Assembly: GCA_965228975.1 (NCBI GenBank)
Contig: OZ245851.1
Location: 1,364,001-1,428,000 of the forward strand
Length of the DNA: 64,000 nucleotides
Source of the DNA: JAJFJD01 sp965228975
GTDB lineage: Bacteria > Pseudomonadota > Alphaproteobacteria > UBA8366
Reading direction: 5' to 3'
Program-made: the position numbers and the translations under genes
Shown here: positions 34,859 through 43,611 of the stretch, one piece after another
How the letters are laid out: every line of letters begins with the position of its first letter
Position numbering within the stretch: position 1 is the stretch's first letter
The notes under the pieces: model-generated
The model's input: the letters and a program-made list of their open reading frames with translations, nothing else
Told to the model about the DNA's origin: nothing
Database searches by the model: none

Positions 34859-35959
34859 GTGACGGTGATGCATGTCATCACGGGTTTGGACACCGGCGGC
34901 GCGGAGCGAATGCTTGCCAACCTGTGTATCGCTCAGCATCGCGACGGTGGGTCTCCCATCGTTGTCAGCTTGTCACCGGGCGGCTCGCAACAGGACCGCC
35001 TGCAGGCCGCCGGTGTCGCCGTGGTGGATCTGGGCCTGCGCCGGGGTATACCCAACCCGCTGGGGCTCTTCCGCCTCGCCGGGATAATCCGCCGGGAGAA
35101 ACCGCCGGTCATCCAAAGCTGGATGTATCACGCCGACCTCGTGGCGCTTTTATCGCTCTGGCTGTCCGGCCGGCGGAAGAAGACCCGGCTCTACTGGGGC
35201 GTGCGCTGTTCCGACGTGGACCTCGGCGCGTATCCGGTATCGTTGCGGATTGTCGTCCGGCTTTGTGCGCTGTTGTCGCGTTTCGCCGATGGGGTAGTCT
35301 TCAATTCGCATGCCGGGCGGATTGCCCACCACAAGCTGGGATACCGGCCTCGACGGACGGTCCTTATCGACAATGGTTTCGATATCGGCGATTTCGGATC
35401 GGATGCCGAGGCCGGACGACAGGTCCGGCGCGAGTTGGAGCTGCCCGAAGATGCCTTCGTCGTCGCGACGGTTGCCCGCTACGACACCATGAAGGGATAT
35501 GACACGCTTTTGGCCGCGTTACGGCACAGTCACGATATCACCTGTCTGGCGATCGGCGCGGGAACCGAGGTCTTGGCGGAGAAGACGCATGTATTGCCGC
35601 TCGGCGAGCGGGACGATGTTCCGCGCTTGCTGGCGGCGGTCGATGCGTTGGTGAGCCCCTCCCACTTCGGGGAGGGCTTCTCCAACGCGATCGGCGAGGC
35701 GATGGCCAGCGGGTTGCCCGTGGTGGCCACCGACGTGGGCGATGCGGCGCGGATCGTCGGCGACGCCGGCATCATCGTTCCGCCCCGCGATGCGGATGCG
35801 CTGGCGTCGGCGTTGGCCCGGCTTCGGGACGATGCGAAATTGCGCCGCAGCTTGGGTGAGAAGGCGCGGGCGCAGATCCAAGGATCGTTCGGGCTGAAGC
35901 GCAGCATCGACGCCTTCGAAGCGTTGCATGGAAAAGCGCCGGCACAGGCTGTCCCATGA
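34859..35959 (+). CDS. GT4-family glycosyltransferase (GT-B fold)
   Basis: 366 aa from a GTG at 34859 with CGGGAG 7 bases upstream. An open frame extends to 34586 but has no such signal and crosses the GntR operator region. Features: MHVITGLDTGGAERMLANL (GT-B start), ARYDTMKGYDTLLAAL and SHFGEGFSNAIGEAMASGLPVVATDVGD (the E-x7-E nucleotide-sugar motif), then VPPRDADALASAL. It transfers a sugar from a UDP/GDP donor, acceptor unknown. Its stop overlaps the pabB start by 4 bases (ATGA), which indicates translational coupling. Confidence 0.9.
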   Translation: MTVMHVITGLDTGGAERMLANLCIAQHRDGGSPIVVSLSPGGSQQDRLQAAGVAVVDLGLRRGIPNPLGLFRLAGIIRREKPPVIQSWMYHADLVALLSLWLSGRRKKTRLYWGVRCSDVDLGAYPVSLRIVVRLCALLSRFADGVVFNSHAGRIAHHKLGYRPRRTVLIDNGFDIGDFGSDAEAGRQVRRELELPEDAFVVATVARYDTMKGYDTLLAALRHSHDITCLAIGAGTEVLAEKTHVLPLGERDDVPRLLAAVDALVSPSHFGEGFSNAIGEAMASGLPVVATDVGDAARIVGDAGIIVPPRDADALASALARLRDDAKLRRSLGEKARAQIQGSFGLKRSIDAFEALHGKAPAQAVP

Positions 35960-37767
35960 CCGATGTGCCCGGTACGCCCTTTGTCTTGCTGGAAGATCAC
36001 CTTGACCCGGCGCGGGCGGCCCGTTTGTTCGATGATCCCGTTCGTATCATCCGCTGCGACGATCCCGAGGGTGTGCCGGCGGCTTTGGATGCAATGGCCG
36101 CGGCCCGCGCGGAGGGCCATTATCTCGCTGGGTTTCTCGCCTATGAACTCGGCTATGTCCTAGAGCCGAAGCTGCTGCCGCTGTTGCCCACACGGCGATC
36201 GCAGCCGTTGATCTGGATGAGTGTCTTTCCAGGTTGTCGGGAGATTGCCCCGGCCGTCGATCCGCCGCTCGCGCCGTATTCGCCGGCTTACTCGGTATCC
36301 GGTTTGACGCTCTCGATCGACCGGGACGCTTATTTGACCGCTTTTGACCGGGTAAAGGGTTACATCGCTGCGGGCGATGTGTACCAGATCAACCTGACCT
36401 TTAAGCATCACTTTCAGTTTTCCGGTGACCCTTTTGCTTTCTATAACGAATTGCGGCGCGAGCAACGTGTGGCCCATGCGGCGTTGATCGGGGGCGGGGA
36501 CTTTCATGTCATCTCTCTGTCGCCGGAGTTGTTTCTCAGGGTCCGCGACGGGCACGCGGCGATGCGGCCGATGAAGGGGACCGCGCCACGCGGCCGGACG
36601 CTCGACGAGGATCAGGAAATCAAGGCGAATCTGGCGGCGGACGAAAAATCGCGTGCCGAGAATTTGATGATTCTCGACCTGATGCGCAACGATCTCGGAC
36701 GGCTTGCGGATGTCGGGACGGTCGCCGTGACCGATATGTTCCAGGTCGAAACCTTTCGCAGCCTGCATCAGATGACGTCGGGCGTATCGGCGCGGTTGCG
36801 GCCGGACATCGGCCTGCCCGATTTGATCCGGAGCATCTTTCCCTGCGGATCGGTGACCGGCGCGCCGAAGATTAGGGCGATGGAGATCATACGGGAATTG
36901 GAAGCGGAGCCGCGCGGGGTCTACACCGGCGCGGTCGGCATGATCGCACCGAATGGCGATATGGATCTGAATGTCGCGATCCGGACGATCGTGCTCGACG
37001 ATGCGGGGCGCGGCGAGTTGGGCATCGGCAGCGGGATCGTTTTCGACTCCGATGGTTCCGCCGAATACGCGGAAAGCCTTTTGAAAGCACAATTCATGAC
37101 CGGTCGCGCCGCGCCGTTCGAGCTGATCGAAACGATGCGTTGGGACCGCGACAGTGGATATTTCCTGCTGGATGAGCACATCGCGCGTTTGTCGGAATCC
37201 GCGGCCTATTTCGGGTATGCGTGCGACGTTGAGGCGGTTCGCAAGACCTTGGATGACGCGGCTGAAACGCTAGCGGGGCCGTGCCATCGGGTGCGGTTGA
37301 CGCTGGACGAATATGGCCGGGCCGACGTGACGAGTGCCGCCATCGACCCGCCGACGGACGATGCCCGGATGCGCTACGTCATTGCGGAAGAAACGACCGA
37401 CAGCACGAACCGGTTTCTGTTTCACAAGACGACGCGGCGGCAATTCTACGATCGGACCCGCGAGCGGCTGGCGCGCGAAACCGGTTGCGATGAAGCGCTG
37501 TTCGTCAACGAAAAGGGCGAACTTACCGAAGGCAGCTATACCAACCTCTTCATCGAACGGCATGGCCGGCTGCTGACGCCGCCGCTCGCCTGCGGTCTGT
37601 TGAACGGCACGCTGCGTCGCGCCCTGCTGGCCGACCCCGATTGCGCGATTGAGGAAGCGATTTTGACTCCTGAGGATTTGGAGACGGCGGATCGGGTCTA
37701 TCTCGGCAATTCGGTGCGCGGTCTCGTCCGCGCCGAGCCGGTCGATGCCATGCGGCGCGCCGTTTGA
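35956..37767 (+). CDS. pabB: aminodeoxychorismate synthase component I fused to a PabC-like lyase
   Basis: 603 aa bifunctional protein. Residues ~1-400 form the PabB (chorismate-binding) domain: PMKGTAPRG, ENLMILDLMRNDLG, SIFPCGSVTGAPK and GIGSGIVFDSD are all present. Residues ~405-603 match the PLP aminotransferase class IV/PabC 4-amino-4-deoxychorismate lyase, with a Lys in RFLFHKTTRRQFYD and the DEALFVNEKGELTEGSYTNLF block. Together they make p-aminobenzoate from chorismate for folate. The glutamine amidotransferase PabA is not in the window. Coupled by 4-base overlap to the GT4 gene, an unusual pairing. Confidence 0.93.
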   Translation: MTDVPGTPFVLLEDHLDPARAARLFDDPVRIIRCDDPEGVPAALDAMAAARAEGHYLAGFLAYELGYVLEPKLLPLLPTRRSQPLIWMSVFPGCREIAPAVDPPLAPYSPAYSVSGLTLSIDRDAYLTAFDRVKGYIAAGDVYQINLTFKHHFQFSGDPFAFYNELRREQRVAHAALIGGGDFHVISLSPELFLRVRDGHAAMRPMKGTAPRGRTLDEDQEIKANLAADEKSRAENLMILDLMRNDLGRLADVGTVAVTDMFQVETFRSLHQMTSGVSARLRPDIGLPDLIRSIFPCGSVTGAPKIRAMEIIRELEAEPRGVYTGAVGMIAPNGDMDLNVAIRTIVLDDAGRGELGIGSGIVFDSDGSAEYAESLLKAQFMTGRAAPFELIETMRWDRDSGYFLLDEHIARLSESAAYFGYACDVEAVRKTLDDAAETLAGPCHRVRLTLDEYGRADVTSAAIDPPTDDARMRYVIAEETTDSTNRFLFHKTTRRQFYDRTRERLARETGCDEALFVNEKGELTEGSYTNLFIERHGRLLTPPLACGLLNGTLRRALLADPDCAIEEAILTPEDLETADRVYLGNSVRGLVRAEPVDAMRRAV

Positions 37768-37827
37768 CAAATCCCGGATATTCTCCCGACCATGGACGTT
37801 CGATCGTGAACCGGGAGGAAGACGAGG

Positions 37828-38313
37828 ATGGTCAGGGAAACAGCGCACAAGACACGGCACCATGGCAAAACCCAACACGTATACGACATGGACGGGCTGG
37901 GCGATGTGCCCGACGGGGACACGAGCTGCGAGGTGATGAGCCCGCGGCATACCTCCGGCAAATCGTCTTCCTATGGCGGTGCGCTGTTTGGCGAAAAAGT
38001 CATCGTTGGCGTGATCCACAAAGCGCGCGGGTCAGGGTCGAAGCGCCATACTCATCCCAACGAGCAGTTCAACTACGTCCTGCAGGGAACCTTACAGTGT
38101 GACATTGGCGACCAGACGATCTTTTGCCCGGCTGGGCACTGCGTGCACATACCGGCCGGGGTCGAGCACAGCTGCGTTGCGACGCCGGAGGAGGACGTAA
38201 TCTTCTTTGTCGCCAAGGACACTCGTCACGGTATCGCGGGGCCGCCGGTGGACGGTGTCGAAGACGGTCCCCGATATCTTGAAGGATTCGGGCCAGACAG
38301 GGGTGATGACTGA
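37828..38313 (+). CDS. cupin domain protein
   Basis: 161 aa single-domain cupin. Motif 1 KRHTHPNEQFNYVLQG gives two His and a Glu. Motif 2 HCVHIPAGVEHS gives the last His. The pattern is that of mononuclear-metal cupins such as pectin-degradation or mannose-6-phosphate-isomerase-like and dioxygenase relatives. GGGAGGAAGACGAGG precedes the ATG. Function unknown. It is on the same strand as the VOC gene at 38365, 51 bases apart. Confidence 0.83.
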   Translation: MVRETAHKTRHHGKTQHVYDMDGLGDVPDGDTSCEVMSPRHTSGKSSSYGGALFGEKVIVGVIHKARGSGSKRHTHPNEQFNYVLQGTLQCDIGDQTIFCPAGHCVHIPAGVEHSCVATPEEDVIFFVAKDTRHGIAGPPVDGVEDGPRYLEGFGPDRGDD

Positions 38314-38364
38314 CCTCCCTGTCTTTTGGCGGTATTTGGTTTCAATCGATAAAGGAGGATAGGC

Positions 38365-38736
38365 GTGAGCCTTGGCGCATTTTCCGTCAGCCTGACCGTG
38401 AAAGATTTGACCGCTTCGAAGGCTTTTTATGAAAAGCTGGGTTTTAGCGAGATCGGCGGCGACGAGAGCCAGAACTGGCTGATCCTTGCGAGCGGCGACT
38501 GTGTGGTCGGTCTGTTCCAGGGGATGTTCGACAAGAACATGCTGACGTTCAATCCCGGATGGGGGCCGGAGGGGAAACCGCTCGACGATTTCGAGGACGT
38601 GCGCGACATCCAGAAACGGTTGAAAGCGGAAGGGATTTCCATCGCGAGCGAGGCGGACGAGACCACGAGTGGTCCGGCAAGCTTCGTCGTCGTCGATCCT
38701 GATGGGAACCCGATCCTGGTCGATCAGCACGTATAG
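38365..38736 (+). CDS. VOC family protein
   Basis: 123 aa from a GTG at 38365, positioned by AAAGGAGGAT (38351-38360). GAFSVSLTVKDLTASKAFYEKLGF begins the VOC unit and SFVVVDPDGNPILVDQH ends it. The NWLILASGDCVVGLFQG strand is typical of small VOC proteins whose role is unresolved. The family also includes antibiotic-resistance and glyoxalase enzymes. The C-terminal metal-ligand position is Asp/His rather than Glu, so metal binding is uncertain. Substrate unknown. Confidence 0.85.
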   Translation: MSLGAFSVSLTVKDLTASKAFYEKLGFSEIGGDESQNWLILASGDCVVGLFQGMFDKNMLTFNPGWGPEGKPLDDFEDVRDIQKRLKAEGISIASEADETTSGPASFVVVDPDGNPILVDQHV

Positions 38737-38751
38737 TCCGGGCCGGACGCT

Positions 38752-38793
38752 TTGATGTCGGTCAATGATCGGCCTTTGGTACCGGCGCATAGT
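38752..38793 (+). promoter_or_regulatory. FNR/FixK-type box with class II promoter upstream of the CBS gene
   Basis: TTGATGTCGGTCAA at 38752-38765 fits TTGA-N6-TCAA. Its centre is 38758.5. CATAGT at 38788-38793 is a -10-like hexamer. A start about 7 bases after it (near 38800) would place the box at -41.5, the classic class II activator position. The CBS gene begins 91 bases further. Confidence 0.55.
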
Positions 38794-38890
38794 TGCGGTG
38801 CCGCAAGGGATGTCTTTGCCCTTGCGGGGGAGGCTTTTAAGGGGCGGGGTTTCGCCGTCGTCAAGCCGCTAAACCGCAAAGGTACCAACG

Positions 38891-39310
38891 ATGAAACACA
38901 ACGAGCCTGTTTCCCATATCATGTCGACCGACCTGCTGACCGTGCACACGGCGCAAAAAGTCAGCGAGGTCTATACCTTGCTGACCAATAACCGGGTGCA
39001 CCACGTACCGGTCGTCAACGGCGAGAAGCCGATCGGCGTGATCAGTTCCAGCGACATGATGAAGCTAAGCCTCGACGCCTATGGAACGCCGGATGCCGCG
39101 AACGCCGAGTATCTGGACTCGCAATTCACCATCGAGCAAGTGATGTCGGGCGACCTCGTCACGATCGGCGCCGGTGAGCCCATCCGAGCGGCGGCCGAGA
39201 AACTGAGCACGGGATCGCTTCATTCGCTGCCGGTGGTGGACGACGGCGGCGCATTGGTCGGCATCGTGACGACCACCGACCTCGTGAAATACCTGCTCGA
39301 TCAGTATTAA
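38891..39310 (+). CDS. CBS-pair domain protein
   Basis: 139 aa made only of two CBS motifs (Bateman module), residues ~8-60 and ~75-135. They contain VSHIMSTDLLTVHTAQKVSEVY, HHVPVVNGEKPIGVISSSDMM, and IEQVMSGDLVTIGAGEPIR with LPVVDDGGALVGIVTTTDL. Such stand-alone proteins bind adenine nucleotides or other ligands and act as energy or redox sensors; similar ones belong to hypoxia regulons. The FNR/FixK-type box 126 bases upstream fits oxygen-responsive control (inference). Partner protein unknown. Confidence 0.9.
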   Translation: MKHNEPVSHIMSTDLLTVHTAQKVSEVYTLLTNNRVHHVPVVNGEKPIGVISSSDMMKLSLDAYGTPDAANAEYLDSQFTIEQVMSGDLVTIGAGEPIRAAAEKLSTGSLHSLPVVDDGGALVGIVTTTDLVKYLLDQY

Positions 39311-39321
39311 CGGCTTGGCGG

Positions 39322-40116
39322 CTATCGGCCTTTGTAGTCCGGGGCGCGTTTCTCGACGAAGGCGCGGGGGCCTTCCTTCGCGTCTTCCGTTTGGCCCACC
39401 ACCCAACGCAGGGCGCCGCCGAGACGCATGCCTTGCTCGAAGGTTTCGTCCAACGCCGTTTGGGTGACTTCCTTCGCGGCCTTGACCGCAAGCGGGGCGT
39501 GTCCCGCGATGCGTGTTGCGATCTTGAGGGTCGTTGTCATCAATTCGTCGGCGGGGACCATGCGGCTCACGATGCCGACCCGTAGCGCCGTCTCGGCGTC
39601 GATGCGGTCGCCGGTCAGGACCAGTTCCATTGCCATGGATTGCGGGATGCTGCGCGCGAGGCGCTGAGGGCCGCCGCCGCCCGGGAAGAATCCGTGGGTG
39701 ATCTCGGGCAAGCCGAACTGCGCCCCGGTAGAGCAGATCCTGATGTCGGCGGCGAGCGCCAATTCCATCCCGCCCGCCAGGCAGTATCCGTCGACCGCGG
39801 CGATCAGCGGCTTCTCGAATTTCATCGTCGACCATCGTGCGTCCGGGTTCGCCTCGATGACGGATGCCGGTGAGTTGTCCTGACTTCGCTGGCCGCCCCC
39901 GGATGCGCGTTCCTTCAGGTCGGCGCCCGCGCTGAACGTGCCGCCGGCGCCGGTGAGGACCGCGACGCGGATATCCGGGTCCGCGCGCACTTCCGCCAGG
40001 CGGTCCATGAGCTTCGCCGCCATGTCCTGGTTGATGGCGTTACGTTGCGCAGGACGGTTCAGGGTGATGACGGCAACCCGATCCTTGACCTCGAACAGCA
40101 GGGTATCGTTGCTCAC
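39322..40116 (-). CDS. enoyl-CoA hydratase/isomerase family protein
   Basis: 264 aa from a GTG at 40116, with CGGGAGAAAGCGC just before it. Crotonase hallmarks: TLNRPAQRNAINQDM, GGTFSAGADLKE, the oxyanion segment CLAGGMELALAADIR, and PEITHGFFPGGGGPQRLARSI, in which the Glu is a candidate acid/base. The C-terminus has the normal helical tail. The reaction is hydration of a trans-enoyl-CoA or a related crotonase reaction. It is third in a minus-strand run with the UxaA subunits (17 bases from the large one). Confidence 0.92.
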   Translation of the reverse strand: MSNDTLLFEVKDRVAVITLNRPAQRNAINQDMAAKLMDRLAEVRADPDIRVAVLTGAGGTFSAGADLKERASGGGQRSQDNSPASVIEANPDARWSTMKFEKPLIAAVDGYCLAGGMELALAADIRICSTGAQFGLPEITHGFFPGGGGPQRLARSIPQSMAMELVLTGDRIDAETALRVGIVSRMVPADELMTTTLKIATRIAGHAPLAVKAAKEVTQTALDETFEQGMRLGGALRWVVGQTEDAKEGPRAFVEKRAPDYKGR

Positions 40117-40133
40117 GCGCTTTCTCCCGCTGT

Positions 40134-41303
40134 TCAGAAACTCGCGCCGGCGACGCCGATTGTCGACTGCCCGGTTTCGTAAAGTTCGGTATAGGTGTAT
40201 TGCCCGTTCGCGACCCGCAGCAATTCGTCGTAGATCAGTTGGCCGCCTTCCTCGATCGTCATGGTGCCGGACATGATCTCGCTGACGTCCACGTCCAGAT
40301 CGTCGAACCCGCGCGCCGCGGCATGCGGATTGCCGGTGATCTTGATCGTCGGCGAGAAGGGGTGCGACGACGGCTGACCCAGGCCCGTGTTGAACCCGAT
40401 GATCTGCGCGCCGCCCGCGGCCAGCCCGGTCATGGATTCGCAAGCGGGCGCCGGGGTGCTCATGAAATAGAACCCCGGCGGCTCGGGAATGACCGGCTCG
40501 CAATAGTCGACCACGCCCTGCAGCGGCTTGGTGCCGGCTTTCTTGACCGCGCCCAACGCCTTTTCCGCCAAGGTGGTGAGCCCGCCCTTGATGTTGTCCG
40601 CTGACGGGTTGGTCTTGCGGATATCCTCGACGCCGCCCATCCGGGACATTTCCTCCATATCGGCGATCGCCTGGACGATCTTGGCCGCTACGTCCTTGTT
40701 GACCGACCGTTCGGCGAGCAGGTGTTCCGCCCCCATGATTTCGGCGGTTTCCGACAGCACGACCGAGCCGCCGGCATCCATTAACAGGTCCGCCGCATGC
40801 CCGAGCGCCGGGTTGCCGGAGATGCCGCTGCTGAAGTCCGATCCGCCGCATTCCACGCCGAAGATGAGCTTGGACAGCGGCTGCTCGCTGCGTTGCGTGG
40901 CGGAGTGTTTCCGGACCAGCTTGGCCGCCGCGACGATGCCTTTCTCGACCGCGCGCCAGGTGCTGCATTCATCCTGAAAGGCCACGCACTCGACGTCCTT
41001 GCCCGCATCCGCGATCGGTCCGGCGAAGGTGTCCGTCGACGTACTGTGTAGCGAGATCAGGACGACTCCCGCCAGGTTTGGGTTCATCGCCATCCCGTGG
41101 ATCGCCTTGAGCCGCATCTCGTGGTTGCGCCCGATCAACTTTCGGCCGAACAGGTCGGTCACCAGGTCCGTGCCGCGCACGTTCTGATTGATCTTTTGGG
41201 CGAGGCCGTTGCAGTTGTCCATCAGCGAGATGATGCCGATGCGGTTCCGGACGCCGACGCTGCCATTGCTTCGTGGGTAACCGAAGAACATTTCTTGAAA
41301 CAC
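40134..41303 (-). CDS. UxaA-type dehydratase/lyase, large subunit
   Basis: 389 aa matching the C-terminal catalytic part of altronate/galactarate dehydratases. GYPRSNGSVGVRNRIGII at the start, NHGM-type KAIHGMAMNPN, FGVECGGSDFSSGISGNPALG, and the Cys-containing MSTPAPACESMTGLAAGGAQI near residue 285 that participates in metal/Fe binding in this family. The small SAF subunit is encoded separately 27 bases upstream, so this is a two-subunit enzyme as in SuyAB sulfolactate sulfo-lyase or split UxaA. The substrate could be altronate, galactarate or a sulfonate such as sulfolactate; sequence alone cannot decide. Confidence 0.88.
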   Translation of the reverse strand: MFQEMFFGYPRSNGSVGVRNRIGIISLMDNCNGLAQKINQNVRGTDLVTDLFGRKLIGRNHEMRLKAIHGMAMNPNLAGVVLISLHSTSTDTFAGPIADAGKDVECVAFQDECSTWRAVEKGIVAAAKLVRKHSATQRSEQPLSKLIFGVECGGSDFSSGISGNPALGHAADLLMDAGGSVVLSETAEIMGAEHLLAERSVNKDVAAKIVQAIADMEEMSRMGGVEDIRKTNPSADNIKGGLTTLAEKALGAVKKAGTKPLQGVVDYCEPVIPEPPGFYFMSTPAPACESMTGLAAGGAQIIGFNTGLGQPSSHPFSPTIKITGNPHAAARGFDDLDVDVSEIMSGTMTIEEGGQLIYDELLRVANGQYTYTELYETGQSTIGVAGASF

Positions 41304-41330
41304 TCCTTGCTCGTCGAGGCTCAGGTTCGA

Positions 41331-41639
41331 TCAGTCGACGACGTTGTGGACATGCACGTGATTTCCGACACCGATACTCCGAGACGCTTGTCCGATGACT
41401 TCGCCGTATTTCAAAACCTTGTCGCCCTCCGCAATCTGCCGGACGGCGATCTTGTGCCCGCGGGGAATCGCGTCGACCACGGCGAGGGTGAACATCTCCT
41501 GGCCGCGACGGATCGAGACGTCGCTGCCCGCCTCGATGTCGCGAAGACAGACGGCGATATTGTCGCTCTCCGAAATCACGATGGCGTCGAGAGCATCGCC
41601 GCCGCTGGTCGCGGTCAATGCTGAGTCATTTTCTGGCAT
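41331..41639 (-). CDS. UxaA-type dehydratase/lyase, small SAF-domain subunit
   Basis: 102 aa from ATG 41639 with CAGGGAACG upstream; a longer frame to 41699 is not supported. The SAF domain shows NIAVCLRDIEAGSDV, AIPRGHKIAVRQIAEGDKVLKYGEVIGQASRSI and a terminal GNHVHVHNV. These match the N-terminal module of altronate dehydratase and the SuyA subunit. It is the first gene of the three-gene run (SAF, UxaA large, enoyl-CoA hydratase). It acts as partner of the large subunit; the separate chains suggest a heteromer. Confidence 0.88.
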   Translation of the reverse strand: MPENDSALTATSGGDALDAIVISESDNIAVCLRDIEAGSDVSIRRGQEMFTLAVVDAIPRGHKIAVRQIAEGDKVLKYGEVIGQASRSIGVGNHVHVHNVVD

Positions 41640-41810
41640 GGCACGGTCGTTCCCTGAACGCTGCTTATCGATTTGGTTTCTTGTCCCTTTATAGAGCATC
41701 GACCGCCGTCGGCGCGAATGGGGGCCGTCCGCCGGACCGGCGGCTGGTTATGCCTTGGACGTCGGTTCGCGCTAGACTGACGCTGATACGACGGAATGGG
41801 AATACACGCG

Positions 41811-42626
41811 ATGAGCCTCCAATCGATTGAAATTCGCAAGTTGACGCCGACCATCGGCGCCGAGATTACCGGCGTGGATATCGCGGCGGGGGTAAGCAAC
41901 AGCCAGTTCGAGGAAATCCATGCGGCGCTGCTGGACAACTTCGTCGTTTTCTTCCGCGATCAGGATATCTCTTTGGATCAGCACAAGGATTTCGGCCGCC
42001 ATTTCGGCAAGCTTCATGTCCATCCGCAGCCCAGCAATCCCGTGGAAGGGCATCCGGATGTCATTGCCGTGAAGGCCGACGAGAATTCCACGCGGGTATC
42101 GGGTCAATACTGGCATTCCGACGTGACCTGCGACGCCGAACCGCCGATGGGGTCGATCCTGCATCTGCTCGAGGTGCCGGAAAACGGCGGCGGCGATACC
42201 CTGTTCGCCAACATGTATGCGGCCTACGAAGCGCTGTCGGAACCGATGCGCGATTTCCTCGGCGGGTTGACGGCGGTGCATGACGGAGAGCATTTCCGGC
42301 CGCGAACCAACGACGCATCGAAGGAATTTCCGCGGGCCGAGCATCCGGTCGTCCGCACGCATCCGGAGACCGGGCGGAAAGCGCTTTTCGTTAACCGCAT
42401 CTTCACGTCGGAGATCGTCGGTTTCACCAAAGAGGAAAGCGACGCACTGCTCGACATGCTGTACCGGCATATCGAGAAACCCGCCTGGCAATGCCGTTTC
42501 AAGTGGGAGCCGAATTCGATTGCCTTCTGGGACAACCGTTGTGTCCTGCATAACGCCATGTGGGACTATTTCCCGCAGCGCCGCTTCGGCTATCGCGTCA
42601 CCGTTTGCGGGGACAAGCCGTTTTAG
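41811..42626 (+). CDS. TauD/TfdA family dioxygenase
   Basis: 271 aa from ATG 41811; an in-frame ATG at 41796 has no spaced ribosome-binding site, while ATGGGAA sits ~9 bases before 41811. Iron ligands His102 and Asp104 (YWHSDVTC) and His247 (CVLHNAMWDY); Arg262 for 2-oxoglutarate. It is closely similar in layout to the TauD at 46802 (shared VEVP-NGGGDTLFANMYAAYEAL block). It oxidises an unknown aliphatic or sulfonated substrate. The next gene is an MDR reductase 49 bases on. Confidence 0.92.
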   Translation: MSLQSIEIRKLTPTIGAEITGVDIAAGVSNSQFEEIHAALLDNFVVFFRDQDISLDQHKDFGRHFGKLHVHPQPSNPVEGHPDVIAVKADENSTRVSGQYWHSDVTCDAEPPMGSILHLLEVPENGGGDTLFANMYAAYEALSEPMRDFLGGLTAVHDGEHFRPRTNDASKEFPRAEHPVVRTHPETGRKALFVNRIFTSEIVGFTKEESDALLDMLYRHIEKPAWQCRFKWEPNSIAFWDNRCVLHNAMWDYFPQRRFGYRVTVCGDKPF

Positions 42627-42675
42627 CGGCATTCGCCTTCGCTGACCTGACATCGGAATTCGGGAGGACAAGCCA

Positions 42676-43611
42676 ATGCGTGCCGCCCTGATCGACCCGT
42701 CCGCGCCCGGGCATCTTGCCGTTTCCGACGTGGCCGACCCAACGCCGATGCCCAATCAGGCGCTGGTGCAGGTAAAGGCGGTTTCATTGAACCTCGGCGA
42801 GGTCCGGCGTGCGCGGCGGGAACCCGCCGGGACCCATTTGGGCTGGGATCTGGCGGGCATCGTCGCGCAGGCCGCCGCCGACGGTACCGGACCGGCCGAG
42901 GGCAGCCGGGTCGTTGGGGTCATGCGTGCCGGGTCGTGGGGCGATCGGGCGGCGGTCGAGTCGCGAATGATGGCGGCTCTGCCCGATGGCGTGTCATTTG
43001 CCGCCGCCGCCGCGTTGCCGGTCGCAGGGCTAACCGCTCTCTACGCATTGGAACAAGGCGGCCAGCTTCTCGGGCGTCGGGTTCTGGTGACCGGCGCGTC
43101 GGGCGGTGTTGGCCTGTTCGCGATTCAACTGGCGAAACTGTCGGGTGCGACCGTGACCGCGTTGATTCGCCGTGAGGCGCAAGAGGATCTCGTGCGCGAC
43201 GCGGGCGCCGATAATGTGGTGTGCGGCGAGCGCGCCACCGGCGCCGCCGATCATGGTCCGTATCACTGCATCCTGGATTCGGTCGGTGGGGACGTCTTGG
43301 CGGACAGTCTGGCGCTCGTCGGCCGTGGCGGCGTTCTGGTCAATTTCGGAGTTTCGGCGGGCGAGACCGCGACGATCGACGCCCGCGATTTTTTCCGCAT
43401 CGGCCGCGCCAGACTCTATGGTCTCTACCTCTTCACCGAGTTTGGCCGCCGATCGGCTTGCGACGGCCTGTCCGTTCTGGCCGATCTGGTGGATGCGGGC
43501 CGCCTTGACCCGCATATTGCCGCGGAGGGGCCGTTCGAGGAGATCGGTATCCTGGCGGACCGCCTGTTTAACCGGGAAATTTCCGGTAAGGCGATTGTCC
43601 ATATCGATTAG
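42676..43611 (+). CDS. NADPH-dependent quinone oxidoreductase/MDR family reductase
   Basis: 311 aa, medium-chain dehydrogenase fold without the catalytic Zn ligands, as in quinone oxidoreductases. The nucleotide-binding loop GASGGVGLFAIQLAKLSG lies near residue 142. The N-terminal GroES-like part has LGWDLAGIVAQ. CGGGAGGACAAGCC precedes the ATG. It is probably coexpressed with TauD at 41811. Substrate unknown; reduction of an enone or quinone is typical. Its 3' end overlaps the convergent membrane-protein frame by 44 bases. Confidence 0.87.
   Translation: MRAALIDPSAPGHLAVSDVADPTPMPNQALVQVKAVSLNLGEVRRARREPAGTHLGWDLAGIVAQAAADGTGPAEGSRVVGVMRAGSWGDRAAVESRMMAALPDGVSFAAAAALPVAGLTALYALEQGGQLLGRRVLVTGASGGVGLFAIQLAKLSGATVTALIRREAQEDLVRDAGADNVVCGERATGAADHGPYHCILDSVGGDVLADSLALVGRGGVLVNFGVSAGETATIDARDFFRIGRARLYGLYLFTEFGRRSACDGLSVLADLVDAGRLDPHIAAEGPFEEIGILADRLFNREISGKAIVHID

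Noticed and set aside
41755..41778. TTGGAC and TAGACT as a promoter for the TauD gene at 41811
   Set aside because: Spacer is only 12 bases, too short for sigma70.
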